From NCBI RefSeq assembly GCF_007004725.1, contig NZ_ML660165.1, positions 186,001 through 250,000 of the forward strand: DNA of 64,000 nucleotides, given 5' to 3'. This document shows positions 39,306-50,588 of this stretch, piece by piece (the first letter of the stretch is position 1; each line of letters starts with the position of its first letter). The position numbers and the translations under genes are program-made. Source of the stretch: Aliikangiella coralliicola. Lineage in GTDB: Bacteria; Pseudomonadota; Gammaproteobacteria; Enterobacterales; Kangiellaceae. Below the pieces are notes generated by a model. That model worked only from the letters and a program-made list of their open reading frames with translations, was not told the DNA's origin and searched no databases.

Positions 39306-40319
39306 ATGGCCGTCTCAATAATAATATGTGATGACTCTCGAATGGCGCGCAACCAACTGGCTCGCTGCCTGCCCCCAGATTGGGAGGTTGACATCCATTT
39401 TGCTGAAGATGGCCGCCACTGTCTTGAAGTGGCCAGCCAAGTAGAACCTAAACTTGTTTTTCTCGACCTGAATATGCCAGAAATGGACGGCTACGAAACG
39501 CTGGAAGAGTTTAATGCGCAAAATCTCGGTTATGATGTCATTGTCGTTTCTGGTGATATCCAGCCCGATGCGCAAGCCAGAGTCGTAGGCCTTGGCGCAA
39601 TCGACTTTGTAAAAAAACCGATCAGTAAAGAAAAAATGCTGGCAACACTAGAGAGTCATGGCCTTTATTCGGAGACAGCAGCAGGTACTAAAACTGAGGC
39701 GGTAAGAGAAACCGCGGAAACTGATTTAAACGACAAGGCAACTTTTATCGACGCATGCCAGGAAATCGCCAATATTGCGATGGGAAGAGCAGGCGACTCT
39801 CTAGCCCGGTTTCTAGATGTATTTGTCGAGTTACCTGTCCCTAAAGTCAACCACATTGAGCTTTCAGAGTTGGTGATGGCGTTGCAGTTTGCCGAACAAG
39901 ACACCACAGTTTCTTCTGTTTGCCAGGGTTTTATCGGTCCGGGATTGTCCGGCGAAGCCTTGATTATTTTCAACGACTCCAGCTTCAAAAACATCGCAGA
40001 GCTGATGAAGTACCAGGGTAAAATAGATGATCATGTCGAATTGGAGCTGCTGATGGATATTTCGAATATCCTGGTGGGTGCTTGCCTGCAGGGGATCAGT
40101 GATCAGCTCGATATTAGTCTAAGTCAGGGGCATCCGGTGGTTTTAGGACAACACGTGATGATCCCAAACCTGATAAAAAGAAACAAGCAATGGCGAAAAA
40201 CCTTAAGTATCGAAATTAATTACAGCATTGAAAACCGCGGCGTAGACTGCGATTTACTGCTGCTGTTCACAGAAGACTGTATTGAAACCCTTAAACAGAG
40301 AATAAGTTATATTATTTAA
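39306..40319 (+). CDS. Response regulator fused to a CheC/CheX-type phosphatase domain
   Basis: The receiver domain (about 1-125) is complete: DD near the N-terminus (IIICDDSRMARNQ), the phospho-acceptor in FLDLNMPEMDG, Ser in VVSGD, and Lys in FVKKP. After a linker, residues about 145-335 look like CheC/CheX, with two helix motifs, EIANIAMGRAGDSLA and DISNILVGACLQGI, that place E/D-x-x-N as in CheY-P phosphatases. The protein could dephosphorylate itself or another receiver. It precedes a PAS-GGDEF cyclase, with a palindromic repeat filling the whole space between. No histidine kinase is adjacent. Confidence 0.88.
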   Translation: MAVSIIICDDSRMARNQLARCLPPDWEVDIHFAEDGRHCLEVASQVEPKLVFLDLNMPEMDGYETLEEFNAQNLGYDVIVVSGDIQPDAQARVVGLGAIDFVKKPISKEKMLATLESHGLYSETAAGTKTEAVRETAETDLNDKATFIDACQEIANIAMGRAGDSLARFLDVFVELPVPKVNHIELSELVMALQFAEQDTTVSSVCQGFIGPGLSGEALIIFNDSSFKNIAELMKYQGKIDDHVELELLMDISNILVGACLQGISDQLDISLSQGHPVVLGQHVMIPNLIKRNKQWRKTLSIEINYSIENRGVDCDLLLLFTEDCIETLKQRISYII

Positions 40320-40547
40320 CCTGAATTCTGGATAAGGAAAGCCAGAAAGCTTGTTGATTAAAGTGTTATAGAGATTATTTTATTGATTAAAGACAAAATG
40401 AAAACTCAAAGATTGGCCAGTGCAATGATTATCGAGTCTATCGACGCAAGCTTGTGTAGTAATAGCAAGCTACTGGTAGCAAGCTCAACGTACAGAGACT
40501 CGATAATGGTCGTTCTGGATGGCTGTTTTTATCCTGAATTCAGGTTA
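40318..40547. repeat. Dispersed palindromic repeat element, copy 2
   Basis: The 230-bp element starts in the stop codon of the REC-CheC gene and ends 5 nt before the PAS-GGDEF ATG. Its ends (AACCTGAATTCTGGATAAGG and its near complement) are inverted. ATTGGCCAGTG (40412-40422) precedes a perfect 12-bp stem, ATTATCGAGTCT with AGACTCGATAAT (40428-40439 with 40496-40507). The core between the arms is exactly 56 nt, as in copy 1, and matches it at about 41 of 56 positions. The stem sequence itself is unrelated to copy 1. The AGG in its right end can serve as the Shine-Dalgarno of the next gene. Confidence 0.85.
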
Positions 40548-40552
40548 TTTCA

Positions 40553-41515
40553 ATGACTGACAATATCGATCAACTACGCGAGTTTCACTGGATGCTCGAT
40601 ATGCTGCAGAATATCGATGCAGGTCTTATCGTGCTCAACCGGGAAAATGAAATTCAGGCGTGGAATTCCTTTATGGAAAACCACAGTGGCATGTTATCGA
40701 GTAATGTCAAAAACAAAAACCTGTTCGAGTTATTTCCCGAAATTCCAATCGACTGGTTTCAGCACAAAGTAGAATCAGTATTCCAGCTACATACGCGAGC
40801 ATTCAGCATTTGGGAGCAGCGACCTTACATTTTTAAATTCAAAAACTACCGTCCCATAACCGGAACTGCGGACTTTATGTTTCAAAATATCTCCGTGTTT
40901 CCACTCAAGTCAAGCAAAGGCGAAGTCACTAACATTTGCATTATCGTTTACGATGTAACCGACATTGCAACAAGTAGTCAGGCGTTAGAATCAGCCAATC
41001 AACAATTAGAATTTCTCAGTCGAACCGATCGGCTTACCGGGCTAAATAACCGCGGCTATTGGCAGGAGTGTCAGGAACAAGAATTTGCGCGATTCCAAAG
41101 ACACCACCACTCAACTTCGCTGTTAATATTTGATATCGATCACTTCAAAAAGGTCAATGATACTTATGGACACCAGGCTGGTGACGAAGTAATACGTATG
41201 TGCGCTCGCGCACTTTTGTCTTGCGCCAGAGAAATTGATATTTGTGGTCGATATGGTGGTGAAGAATTTGTCGTGCTTATGACTGACACCGACAGCAAAG
41301 GTGCGAATATTTTTGCAGAAAGAATTCGTCAACTAATCGAAAAACTGACGATAGAGTACGACACCCACAAAATTAATTTCACCGTCAGTTTGGGTGTCTG
41401 TGAGTTAACTGATTCAATTAAATCCGCTCAACAGTGGTTGGAACTTGCTGACCAGGGGCTGTATCAGTCGAAACAGAATGGCCGCAACCAAACCAGTGTT
41501 TATCAATCAAAATAA
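40553..41515 (+). CDS. PAS-GGDEF diguanylate cyclase
   Basis: The protein has an N-terminal PAS-like sensor (about 8-140, HWMLDMLQNIDAGLIVLNRENEIQAWNSFMENHSGM), a short coiled coil, and a GGDEF domain. The domain starts RTDRLTGLNNRGYW and has the active motif GRYGGEEF followed by VLMTDT (about 235-245). No RxxD inhibitory site is evident five residues before GGEEF (REIDICGRYGGEEF reads REID, one position displaced), so product inhibition is uncertain. It is 320 residues, has no membrane segment, and should be cytosolic. It follows the REC-CheC gene through the repeat element, and its start depends on the AGG at the element's edge. Confidence 0.92.
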   Translation: MTDNIDQLREFHWMLDMLQNIDAGLIVLNRENEIQAWNSFMENHSGMLSSNVKNKNLFELFPEIPIDWFQHKVESVFQLHTRAFSIWEQRPYIFKFKNYRPITGTADFMFQNISVFPLKSSKGEVTNICIIVYDVTDIATSSQALESANQQLEFLSRTDRLTGLNNRGYWQECQEQEFARFQRHHHSTSLLIFDIDHFKKVNDTYGHQAGDEVIRMCARALLSCAREIDICGRYGGEEFVVLMTDTDSKGANIFAERIRQLIEKLTIEYDTHKINFTVSLGVCELTDSIKSAQQWLELADQGLYQSKQNGRNQTSVYQSK

Positions 41516-41583
41516 TTCAGGAAAAAATAAAACAGACGAGAATTTGAGTTCGACACAGGGCGATCATTCACGTTTATTCCAAA

Positions 41584-42438
41584 CTAAAACTTTCCTAAAG
41601 TGTAGCGAACGGCATCCTCAAGATCTTCATAGTCATACTCTGAAAGACCGACAAATTCTAAAACTTTAGCGCCGATTTTCTGCCACTCAAAATCGATATC
41701 AGATTGGGCCAGTTTTTCTGGCAAGTTCACCATATGTTCTGCCATTTTCAGAACGCACAGAAGCGTTTTTAATGTCGGATTTTCAATGGACTGGTCATCT
41801 AATACTCGGTCGGTGGAGTGGTGATTTTTAACCGCCAGAGCGATCACTTTCGGTAAATTCCAGACCCGAGAAATTCGATATCCTGCGGCGGCATGATGCA
41901 CGCCAAAATTCGCAAACTCTTCGCTGGCAATGCGACCATCTTCTCGGCTATAGGAAAATTCCATCACTTCCTGGTAATTACTGTAGCGAGCCGCCAGCAC
42001 TGGAATTCCACAATTATGAAACAATCCCAGGGTATAGGCTTCATCGGCCATTGATAAATTGAGTTGGCGACAAATAGTTGAAGCAACACTGGCCACCGAT
42101 ACTGAACTTCTCCAGAATAGATTCATATCAATTCGTGAATCTATATTTGCCATGGATTTGCGCAATAGCAACGTCTTCAAAATACTGATCACCCTGTCAA
42201 CACCAAGCATCACAACAGCCTGTGGGATAGAGCCTATTTTCTGTGCCAGGCCAAATGCCGGAGAATTGACGATTTTAATCACTGCAGCGCTCACACCAGG
42301 ATCAGCAGAAATCACCTCACCAATACTTTCGAGATCAGCACCACACTTTTCAATTTGATCAATTAACCCTGGCTGTGGCGGTATATAAATACCACCAAGC
42401 ACATCTTTTTCATTCGAATGACTGCGCGAATTACTCAA
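41584..42438 (-). CDS. HDOD domain signalling protein
   Basis: The 284 residues are an HDOD domain, a catalytically dead relative of HD phosphohydrolases that serves as a protein-interaction module in signalling. Typical text includes IYIPPQPGLIDQIEKCGADLESIGEVISADPGVSAAVIKIVNSPAFGLAQKIGSIPQAVVMLGVDRVISILKTLLLR (about 17-93), LGLFHNCGIPVLA and FGVHHAAAGYRISRVWNLPKVIALAVKNHHS. It converges on the PAS-GGDEF gene, with only 68 bp between the stops. It is probably part of the same REC-CheC/GGDEF/HDOD signalling locus, although on the opposite strand. Confidence 0.9.
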   Translation of the reverse strand: MSNSRSHSNEKDVLGGIYIPPQPGLIDQIEKCGADLESIGEVISADPGVSAAVIKIVNSPAFGLAQKIGSIPQAVVMLGVDRVISILKTLLLRKSMANIDSRIDMNLFWRSSVSVASVASTICRQLNLSMADEAYTLGLFHNCGIPVLAARYSNYQEVMEFSYSREDGRIASEEFANFGVHHAAAGYRISRVWNLPKVIALAVKNHHSTDRVLDDQSIENPTLKTLLCVLKMAEHMVNLPEKLAQSDIDFEWQKIGAKVLEFVGLSEYDYEDLEDAVRYTLGKF

Positions 42439-42629
42439 TATCTGGCCCTTCTATCAGGTTTACTGGGGAGTTGTTTGGCTCTCATTGCAACCAGGACAAG
42501 CTCATCGCTCGCTCAAATAATGATTGCTGCCCTATCCAATAACTATAGCTAATAAATGCTTTTCAATCGAATTTCTGATTTTGGTAAATGCAAGAATATA
42601 GCGGCCCAAATGCTTAAATCACAGAATAG

Positions 42630-42658
42630 GCGTAAGGTAGCTGCTATTTACCTTACGC
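42630..42658 (-). other. Perfect hairpin overlapping the parC stop codon
   Basis: The 10-bp perfect arms GCGTAAGGTA/TACCTTACGC with a 9-nt loop include the last parC codon and stop. No U-tract follows on the minus strand, so it is not a standard intrinsic terminator. It might protect the 3' end or slow release at the stop. Confidence 0.6.
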
Positions 42659-44896
42659 ATCATCGATCTGCAAAGAATCAACTTTCTGGAACCCTCTGGG
42701 GAGTTTATTACCGCGACGTCCTCGTTCACCTCGATAGTGTTCGAGATCGGCAGGTTTTAAACGAAGATAACGCTTGCCCGAGTATACCAACAAAGATTGA
42801 TCAGGCTTTACAACCGCCACCGAAGCAACAAACTCTTCACGTAGTTGGAGCTTGGCCGCAGGAATTCCAATAATCTTGTTACCCTTACCCTTTGCCAACT
42901 GCGGTAAATCAGCAATTGGAAAAACTAACATTCGACCCTCGTTAGAAACCGCAACACACAATTGTTCTGTATAGTCACTAACGGCACATGGTGTAAGAAC
43001 TTTTGCACCGGCAGGTAAACTGAGTAGTGCTTTACCATTTTTATTTCGAGTAATGGTGTCACTAAATTTGGCGACGAACCCATAACCAGCATCACTACAA
43101 AATAAAAATTGCTGTTCGTCAGTTCCCATCAAGGTATCAACAAATGTCGCGCCGGCAATTGGATTAAAGCGGCCCGTCAATGGTTCGCCCTGACCTCTGG
43201 CCGACGGTAACGTGTGTGCCGGAACCGAGTAACTTCGTCCGGTAGAATCGACAAATGCAACCTGTTGGTTACTTTTTCCTTTGGAGGAGGCCAGATACGC
43301 ATCGCCAGATTTGTAGTTAAGTCCTGCAGCATCAATATCATGGCCTTTAGCGCAACGCACCCAACCCATCTGCGATAACACTACAGTAATAGCCTCACTT
43401 GGCATCAAGTCGCTTTCACTCAATGCTTTGGCTTCTTCGCGTACCACAATCGGAGAATTTCTCTCATCGCCAAATTCTTCGGCAGCTTGCTTAATCTCTT
43501 TTTTAACGAGTGTTTTCAAGCGTGCCTTTGAACCCAGGATCAACTCAAGCGAAGACTTCTCTTTCGCCAGCTCAGCTTGCTCTCCCTTAATTTTCATTTC
43601 TTCCAGGCGAGCCAGGTGACGTAGTTTCAAATCAAGAATGGCTTCCGCTTGAATATCAGAAATACCGAAGCGCTCCATCAAGACCGGCTTTGGTTTGTCT
43701 TCTTCACGGATAATTTTAATCACTTCATCGATATTCAGAAATGCAACCAACAAGCCGTCTAAAATATGCAGCCTGTCATTCACTTTCTGTAAGCGATGTT
43801 CCAAACGTCTGCGCGTCGTTTGCGTTCTGAACTCCAACCACTCGGTAATAAACCTGACCAACCCTTTAACCTGGGGACGGCCATCGATACCAATCACGTT
43901 CATGTTGATACGATAATTTTTTTCCAGGTCGGTAGTAGCAAAAACGTGTTTCATTAATCCATCAATATCAACTCGGTTTGAACGAGGAATTATGACGATT
44001 CGCGTTGGGTTTTCATGGTCTGACTCATCTCTTAAATCAGCCACCATCGGCAATTTTTTAGCTTGCATTTGCGCAGCTATTTGTTCAAGAACTTTGCTGC
44101 CAGAAACCTGATGTGGTAGTGCATGAACAACGATATCACCATCCTCAACCATATAAGCGGCACGCATTTTCACGCTGCCTTTACCGGTTTCATAAGTTTT
44201 TAAAATATCTTCTTTCGGCGTAATAATTTCAGCGGCAGTAGGAAAGTCAGGCCCAGGAACAAATTCAGCAATATCCTGTAGCGTTGCCTTGGGATTATCC
44301 AACAGGTGAATGCATGCATCGGCAATTTCGCGAATATTATGCGGCGGAATATCAGTCGCCATACCAACAGCAATTCCAGTGGTGCCATTGAGGAGTAAAT
44401 TGGGTAAACGCGCGGGTAGAACTTTAGGTTCCTTTAGGGTTCCGTCAAAGTTAGGCGTCCACTCAACGGTTCCCTGACCAAGTTCTGACAACAATACTGC
44501 AGCATATTTGGACAATCGAGATTCGGTGTAACGCATCGCGGCAAAAGATTTGGGATCGTCGGGTGCGCCCCAGTTTCCCTGACCATCAACTAATGGGTAG
44601 CGATAAGAAAAAGGCTGTGCCATCAGCACCATCGCCTCATAACAGGCACTATCACCATGGGGATGGAATTTACCCAACACGTCACCGACGGTACGCGCTG
44701 ACTTTTTGTATTTAGCGGTAGATTTAAGCCCCAGCTCACTCATCGCGTAAACAATACGCCGTTGAACGGGTTTTAGACCGTCGCCAATGTGTGGCAATGC
44801 ACGATCCATGATGACGTACATTGAGTAATTTAAATAAGCTTTTTCGGTAAATTCAGAAAGCGTTTGCTGTTCTACACCGTCAAAATTTAATTCCAT
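42653..44896 (-). CDS. parC: DNA topoisomerase IV subunit A ParC
   Basis: ParC cuts and rejoins DNA to decatenate sister chromosomes. The active-site tyrosine lies in [14 protein letters not shown] (about 120). The quinolone-resistance region [32 protein letters not shown] is, as I recall it, identical to E. coli, with the wild-type Ser and Glu, so no target-site resistance is predicted here. C-terminal beta-pinwheel blades follow (about 490-740). Length is 747. It lies 64 bp downstream of parE on the same strand; in Pseudomonas other genes separate the two. Confidence 0.97.
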   Translation of the reverse strand: MELNFDGVEQQTLSEFTEKAYLNYSMYVIMDRALPHIGDGLKPVQRRIVYAMSELGLKSTAKYKKSARTVGDVLGKFHPHGDSACYEAMVLMAQPFSYRYPLVDGQGNWGAPDDPKSFAAMRYTESRLSKYAAVLLSELGQGTVEWTPNFDGTLKEPKVLPARLPNLLLNGTTGIAVGMATDIPPHNIREIADACIHLLDNPKATLQDIAEFVPGPDFPTAAEIITPKEDILKTYETGKGSVKMRAAYMVEDGDIVVHALPHQVSGSKVLEQIAAQMQAKKLPMVADLRDESDHENPTRIVIIPRSNRVDIDGLMKHVFATTDLEKNYRINMNVIGIDGRPQVKGLVRFITEWLEFRTQTTRRRLEHRLQKVNDRLHILDGLLVAFLNIDEVIKIIREEDKPKPVLMERFGISDIQAEAILDLKLRHLARLEEMKIKGEQAELAKEKSSLELILGSKARLKTLVKKEIKQAAEEFGDERNSPIVVREEAKALSESDLMPSEAITVVLSQMGWVRCAKGHDIDAAGLNYKSGDAYLASSKGKSNQQVAFVDSTGRSYSVPAHTLPSARGQGEPLTGRFNPIAGATFVDTLMGTDEQQFLFCSDAGYGFVAKFSDTITRNKNGKALLSLPAGAKVLTPCAVSDYTEQLCVAVSNEGRMLVFPIADLPQLAKGKGNKIIGIPAAKLQLREEFVASVAVVKPDQSLLVYSGKRYLRLKPADLEHYRGERGRRGNKLPRGFQKVDSLQIDDA

Positions 44897-44960
44897 AAGT
44901 TTTCTTTTTTCGTTTAATAATTAGGTTTCGTTCGCGTTCTTCGGTATTAGGTTGTCGACA

Positions 44961-47197
<2,237 letters not shown>

Positions 47198-48037
47198 CTA
47201 GTAACCTTTGATGGAATAATCGACGGTAAATTCCATATTATCAATTCGGTGTACGATAGATTCGATCCGACCGTCAGAAAACAGGTTAAGATACCGGTAC
47301 CCTGGCGCTTCAGTGCCGGCAGAGAAATCGCTTGAGCCAGGCTTAAATTGGACACAACTTGATGGACTGGCTATCCATTGACAACCATTAATATGCTTGT
47401 TGAACTCTTGGTGAACGTGGCCCCAAAGTACACCTTTAACTTGTGGATACCGTTCTAAAACTTCACAGAATTTATCGCTGTTTTTAAGGCCGATTTGATC
47501 AAGCCATTGGCTACCGACTGGCAGCGGTTGATGGTGTAAGCTCACCAGAGCATGTTTTTCAGGGTATCGTTTTAATGCTCGTTCGAGAAACTTAAGCTGT
47601 TCAACGGCCAAGTTACCATGAACTTTTCCGCGTACTGACGAATCGAGCAAAATAATTTGCCAGTGTCCTATCAGTAATTGTTTGGCAGAAAACACCTTAT
47701 TGTTGCTTAGGTATAGCTCCATGGTTTCTGGATTATCGTGATTTCCGGAAAGCCAATAAGTCGGAATGCCCATTTCTTTAAAGTAATCAGCCAGATATTG
47801 GTATGACTCGGGAGAAGCATCTTGGGATAAATCACCAGTGGCCAGCAAAGCATCTGGACGCCATTCTTCTCTTTGTACTCGCTCACAGACAGCTTCGAAA
47901 CTATCTCTGGTATTAAGACCGAGTAAACAACCTTCAGGATCCGCAAAAATATGGCTATCGGTCACCTGGACCAAACGCACAACATCCAACCTGCCAGGTT
48001 GTATTTCGTGGGGAATTTTTTCTACTTTAACACTCAT
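47198..48037 (-). CDS. cpdA: 3',5'-cAMP phosphodiesterase CpdA
   Basis: CpdA hydrolyses cAMP and so lowers CRP activity. All calcineurin-type metal motifs are present: DxH in QVTDSHIFADPEG (about 27-39), GD in LLATGDLSQDASPESY, GNHD in WLSGNHDNPETM, the paired histidines in SLHHQPLPVGS, and GHVH in LWGHVHQEFN. Length is 279. It is the middle gene of nudF-yqiB-cpdA, all on the minus strand, with 18 bp to yqiB. That is the conserved arrangement beside tolC and parE. Confidence 0.93.
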   Translation of the reverse strand: MSVKVEKIPHEIQPGRLDVVRLVQVTDSHIFADPEGCLLGLNTRDSFEAVCERVQREEWRPDALLATGDLSQDASPESYQYLADYFKEMGIPTYWLSGNHDNPETMELYLSNNKVFSAKQLLIGHWQIILLDSSVRGKVHGNLAVEQLKFLERALKRYPEKHALVSLHHQPLPVGSQWLDQIGLKNSDKFCEVLERYPQVKGVLWGHVHQEFNKHINGCQWIASPSSCVQFKPGSSDFSAGTEAPGYRYLNLFSDGRIESIVHRIDNMEFTVDYSIKGY

Positions 48038-48055
48038 AAACTGATCATAACTCCC

Positions 48056-48526
48056 TTAATCGTTTCCGGGCAGGCAAGCTCGCAGGCTTTCCCCCAGAAA
48101 ACGGTTAATTTGGCGTTTTTCGTCCACAGGCTTGGTATTGCCGTTAATTTTTTCGTAAACCGCTTTTAAAGCCCCAGGACCGCTCCCCTCCATTACTTCC
48201 ATCATTTTCACATCATGATAAAGACGAATTATCAATTGCATTTCTCGGGTAATTTTAAGCCTCGGAGAATCAATTGTTAACGTCATTGTCGTCGTATATT
48301 TTGCTAAATCGGTAATTTGGAACTTCAATTGAACAGCACTTGAAGCAACCTGCCATTGACTTTGTAATAGTTCAGCCTTTTCAGATTGATCGTTTAGTGT
48401 CACCAAATTGGGCATTAGTCTCGCTAAAAGCCAATAATTTAACTCACATTGAGATAAAAGCTCATTGAGATCGGGTTTATATGCTGCTTTTTGATTCGGC
48501 TTTTTCTCTGCCAGGGAGTAATTCAT
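48056..48526 (-). CDS. yqiB: YqiB family protein (DUF1249)
   Basis: The 156 residues match the YqiB/DUF1249 family: YKPDLNELLSQCELNYWLLARLMPNL at the N-terminus, LTIDSPRLKITREMQLIIRLYHDVKMMEVMEG in the middle, and EKRQINRFLGESLRACL at the end. It is soluble, with no membrane segment. The function is unknown. It is conserved between nudF and cpdA in many gammaproteobacteria and is probably in their operon; the gap to nudF is 123 bp. Confidence 0.9.
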   Translation of the reverse strand: MNYSLAEKKPNQKAAYKPDLNELLSQCELNYWLLARLMPNLVTLNDQSEKAELLQSQWQVASSAVQLKFQITDLAKYTTTMTLTIDSPRLKITREMQLIIRLYHDVKMMEVMEGSGPGALKAVYEKINGNTKPVDEKRQINRFLGESLRACLPGND

Positions 48527-48649
48527 TCAGTTTCCGGTCCAACAAATAATCTTATTTTAGTCTAATTCTTGGTCAAATTTCGGTAATAGGTTGATATTCC
48601 CACATTTTCGCCGAATTTTCAGGTAATTTTGTGAACAATCTCAACTCAA

Positions 48650-49258
48650 TTAGCTAAAAAAAGACTCTTTTTCGTGCCAGTGCAATTTCAACCATTGGAG
48701 CGAAATTAATGTCATTGCATTATTTATTTCGCCACCATCTAACATTTCGAAAGCTTTGCTGACTGGAATCTTGTGGATTTTAATATCTTCATTCTCTTCC
48801 TCAAGGCCAGCATATTCTGGTAACCGAGAAGCATCTATCTCGCCGAGATAAAGCCATATACGCTCAGTTGTTCCGCCGGGGCTAACAAGATACTCGCAAA
48901 TTTTTGTGACATTCTTAACCTCACAACCGGCTTCCTCGACAGACTCTCGAAACACAACATCTTCTGGCTTTTCGTTTTCCTCGATAATACCAGCCACCAA
49001 CTCAAGCAGCCAGGGATCGGCCTCTGTTTCGACAGCTCCGGGACGAAACTGTTCCACTAGTACCAACAAATTAGCGACAGGATCTAATAACAAAACTGCG
49101 GCTGCATGACCACGCTCAAAAACTTCGCGCTGAAACGGTTGACTCCAGCCGCCTTTAAACATTTCATAGCAAAAAGTATATCGATTCAATTCAAAAAAGC
49201 CCTGGTACATGCTTTCCTTTGCCAGCTTTTTATAATTCATTCTAATGGGATTCGACAT
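48650..49258 (-). CDS. nudF: ADP-ribose pyrophosphatase NudF
   Basis: NudF splits ADP-ribose to AMP and ribose 5-phosphate. The Nudix box is present as GIIEENEKPEDVVFRESVEEAGCEV (about 88-112). It is preceded by VLLDPVANLLVLVEQFRPGAVETEADPWLLELVAG, typical of the ADP-ribose subfamily, and the C-terminal INNAMTLISLQWLKLHW also fits. Length is 202. It heads the minus-strand group nudF-yqiB-cpdA and is divergent from the Pcm-like methyltransferase. Confidence 0.94.
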   Translation of the reverse strand: MSNPIRMNYKKLAKESMYQGFFELNRYTFCYEMFKGGWSQPFQREVFERGHAAAVLLLDPVANLLVLVEQFRPGAVETEADPWLLELVAGIIEENEKPEDVVFRESVEEAGCEVKNVTKICEYLVSPGGTTERIWLYLGEIDASRLPEYAGLEEENEDIKIHKIPVSKAFEMLDGGEINNAMTLISLQWLKLHWHEKESFFS

Positions 49259-49403
49259 TTGTTTTCTAACTCAATTTGTTACGCCATATCTCAAACCGAT
49301 AATGTAACCGGATTTTTGATTGAAATAATTGCCTCAGATCATTGGCAATATTAAACAGCCTCAGGCAAAATAACCAGATAAAAAACGAGGACTTGTCGCA
49401 TAT

Positions 49404-50057
49404 ATGAATATCGAAAAAGCAAGATTCAACATGATCGAACAACAGGTTAAGCCATGGAAAGTTCTTGACGAAAAACTACTAGGGGCAATGGCGACCATTC
49501 CGAGGGAAAAATTCGTTCCAGAAAGCTATCGTAATCTGGCCTATGCCGATATCGCGATTCCACTTGGCCATAATCAATCAATGCTAACTCCCAGAGAACT
49601 CGCTCGAATGATTCAGGGATTGGAATTAACGGGTGTTGAAAAAGTTTTGGAAATAGGTTGTGGCAGCGGTTATGCCAGTGCCCTTTTGTCGAAACTTGCT
49701 AGCAAAGTCTACAGCGTTGATATCATTTCAGACTTCGTCAAAAATTCACGCAAACGATTACGACAACTTGCTTTCTCAAATGTTGAAGTTGAAGAAGTCG
49801 ATGCCGCCGATGGTTGGTTAGCACACGCCCCGTATGATGCAATACTCATTACCTCAGCCTTACCTCACCTGACAGAAACCATCAAAAGAAGCTTGAGCGC
49901 CAAAGGTCGAATAGCAACCATTTTAGGCTCAGCCGGTTCATACACGGCAACACTTTGCAAACCTGATGAACAAGGTCAATGGCAATCCACCCCTTTGTTT
50001 CCAATGGATGCAAAACCAATGATTAACACGGAACAGCCGAATCAGTTTGTCTTTTAA
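49404..50057 (+). CDS. Protein-L-isoaspartate O-methyltransferase-like protein
   Basis: The 217 residues follow the PCMT fold: MIEQQVKPWKVLDEKLLGAMATIPREKFVPESYRNLAYADIAIPLGHNQSMLTPRELARMIQ, then the SAM site VLEIGCGSGYASALLSKLASKVYSVDI (about 80-106). Pcm uses SAM to methylate isoaspartyl residues and start their repair. This clade, found beside tolC, is distinct from the surE-linked Pcm, so the exact substrate is uncertain. It is transcribed divergently from nudF, and a 531-bp non-coding stretch separates it from tolC. Confidence 0.85.
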   Translation: MNIEKARFNMIEQQVKPWKVLDEKLLGAMATIPREKFVPESYRNLAYADIAIPLGHNQSMLTPRELARMIQGLELTGVEKVLEIGCGSGYASALLSKLASKVYSVDIISDFVKNSRKRLRQLAFSNVEVEEVDAADGWLAHAPYDAILITSALPHLTETIKRSLSAKGRIATILGSAGSYTATLCKPDEQGQWQSTPLFPMDAKPMINTEQPNQFVF

Positions 50058-50588
50058 TAAGAAAAATTCGCCCTCTAAAAAGGAGTTTTTGACCATCTCA
50101 CCAATAGATTTTTCGTTCTTTAGACGAAAATATTTGTAAAATCCGTTTACAAATTCAGTAATTTACTAATAACTTAGGCCTAAGCGCTTTGTCATGAGGT
50201 GAGTTACAATACCAACACACCCAAAACTAAAGTCGACATTGCAACGTCTACTGTAGACGCGAGTGGTAGCTAGGAATAGTAAAGAACGGTAAATAGGAAA
50301 TTTTTGAATACTGGAATTTTTGAGAACTGAAATTGTTGAATACCATCAATTTAATAAATCGCCATTTTTAACGACTAATTAAATAGGGTAATCAATCAGC
50401 TTCAAGTAATTAACATTAAAGTAGCAACGATAAAGTACAAATTAGGAACTACTGAGTAGAAAAGACTCTAATACAGCACCGCCGCGATAAATGCTTTTAA
50501 GCGACTTAAGCGGCATGAATAAAATTATGGGTTGATTAAGTTCAGCAATTTGAGTGACCAGAACAACTGACTATCAATAGGTAATAAA
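50058..50588. other. Long non-coding region upstream of tolC
   Basis: There is no ORF with coding character in 531 bp. It contains a 15-bp palindrome (listed separately) and, around 50291-50340, short imperfect direct repeats of the type TTTTTGAATACTGGAA / TTTTTGAGAACTGAAA. A regulated tolC promoter or a small RNA could lie here. I cannot identify either. Confidence 0.4.
50245..50259. promoter_or_regulatory. Palindrome upstream of tolC, possible operator
   Basis: CGTCTAC-T-GTAGACG is a perfect 7-bp palindrome around one base, suited to a dimeric repressor, about 330 nt before the tolC start. No regulator gene is adjacent. Confidence 0.35.
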
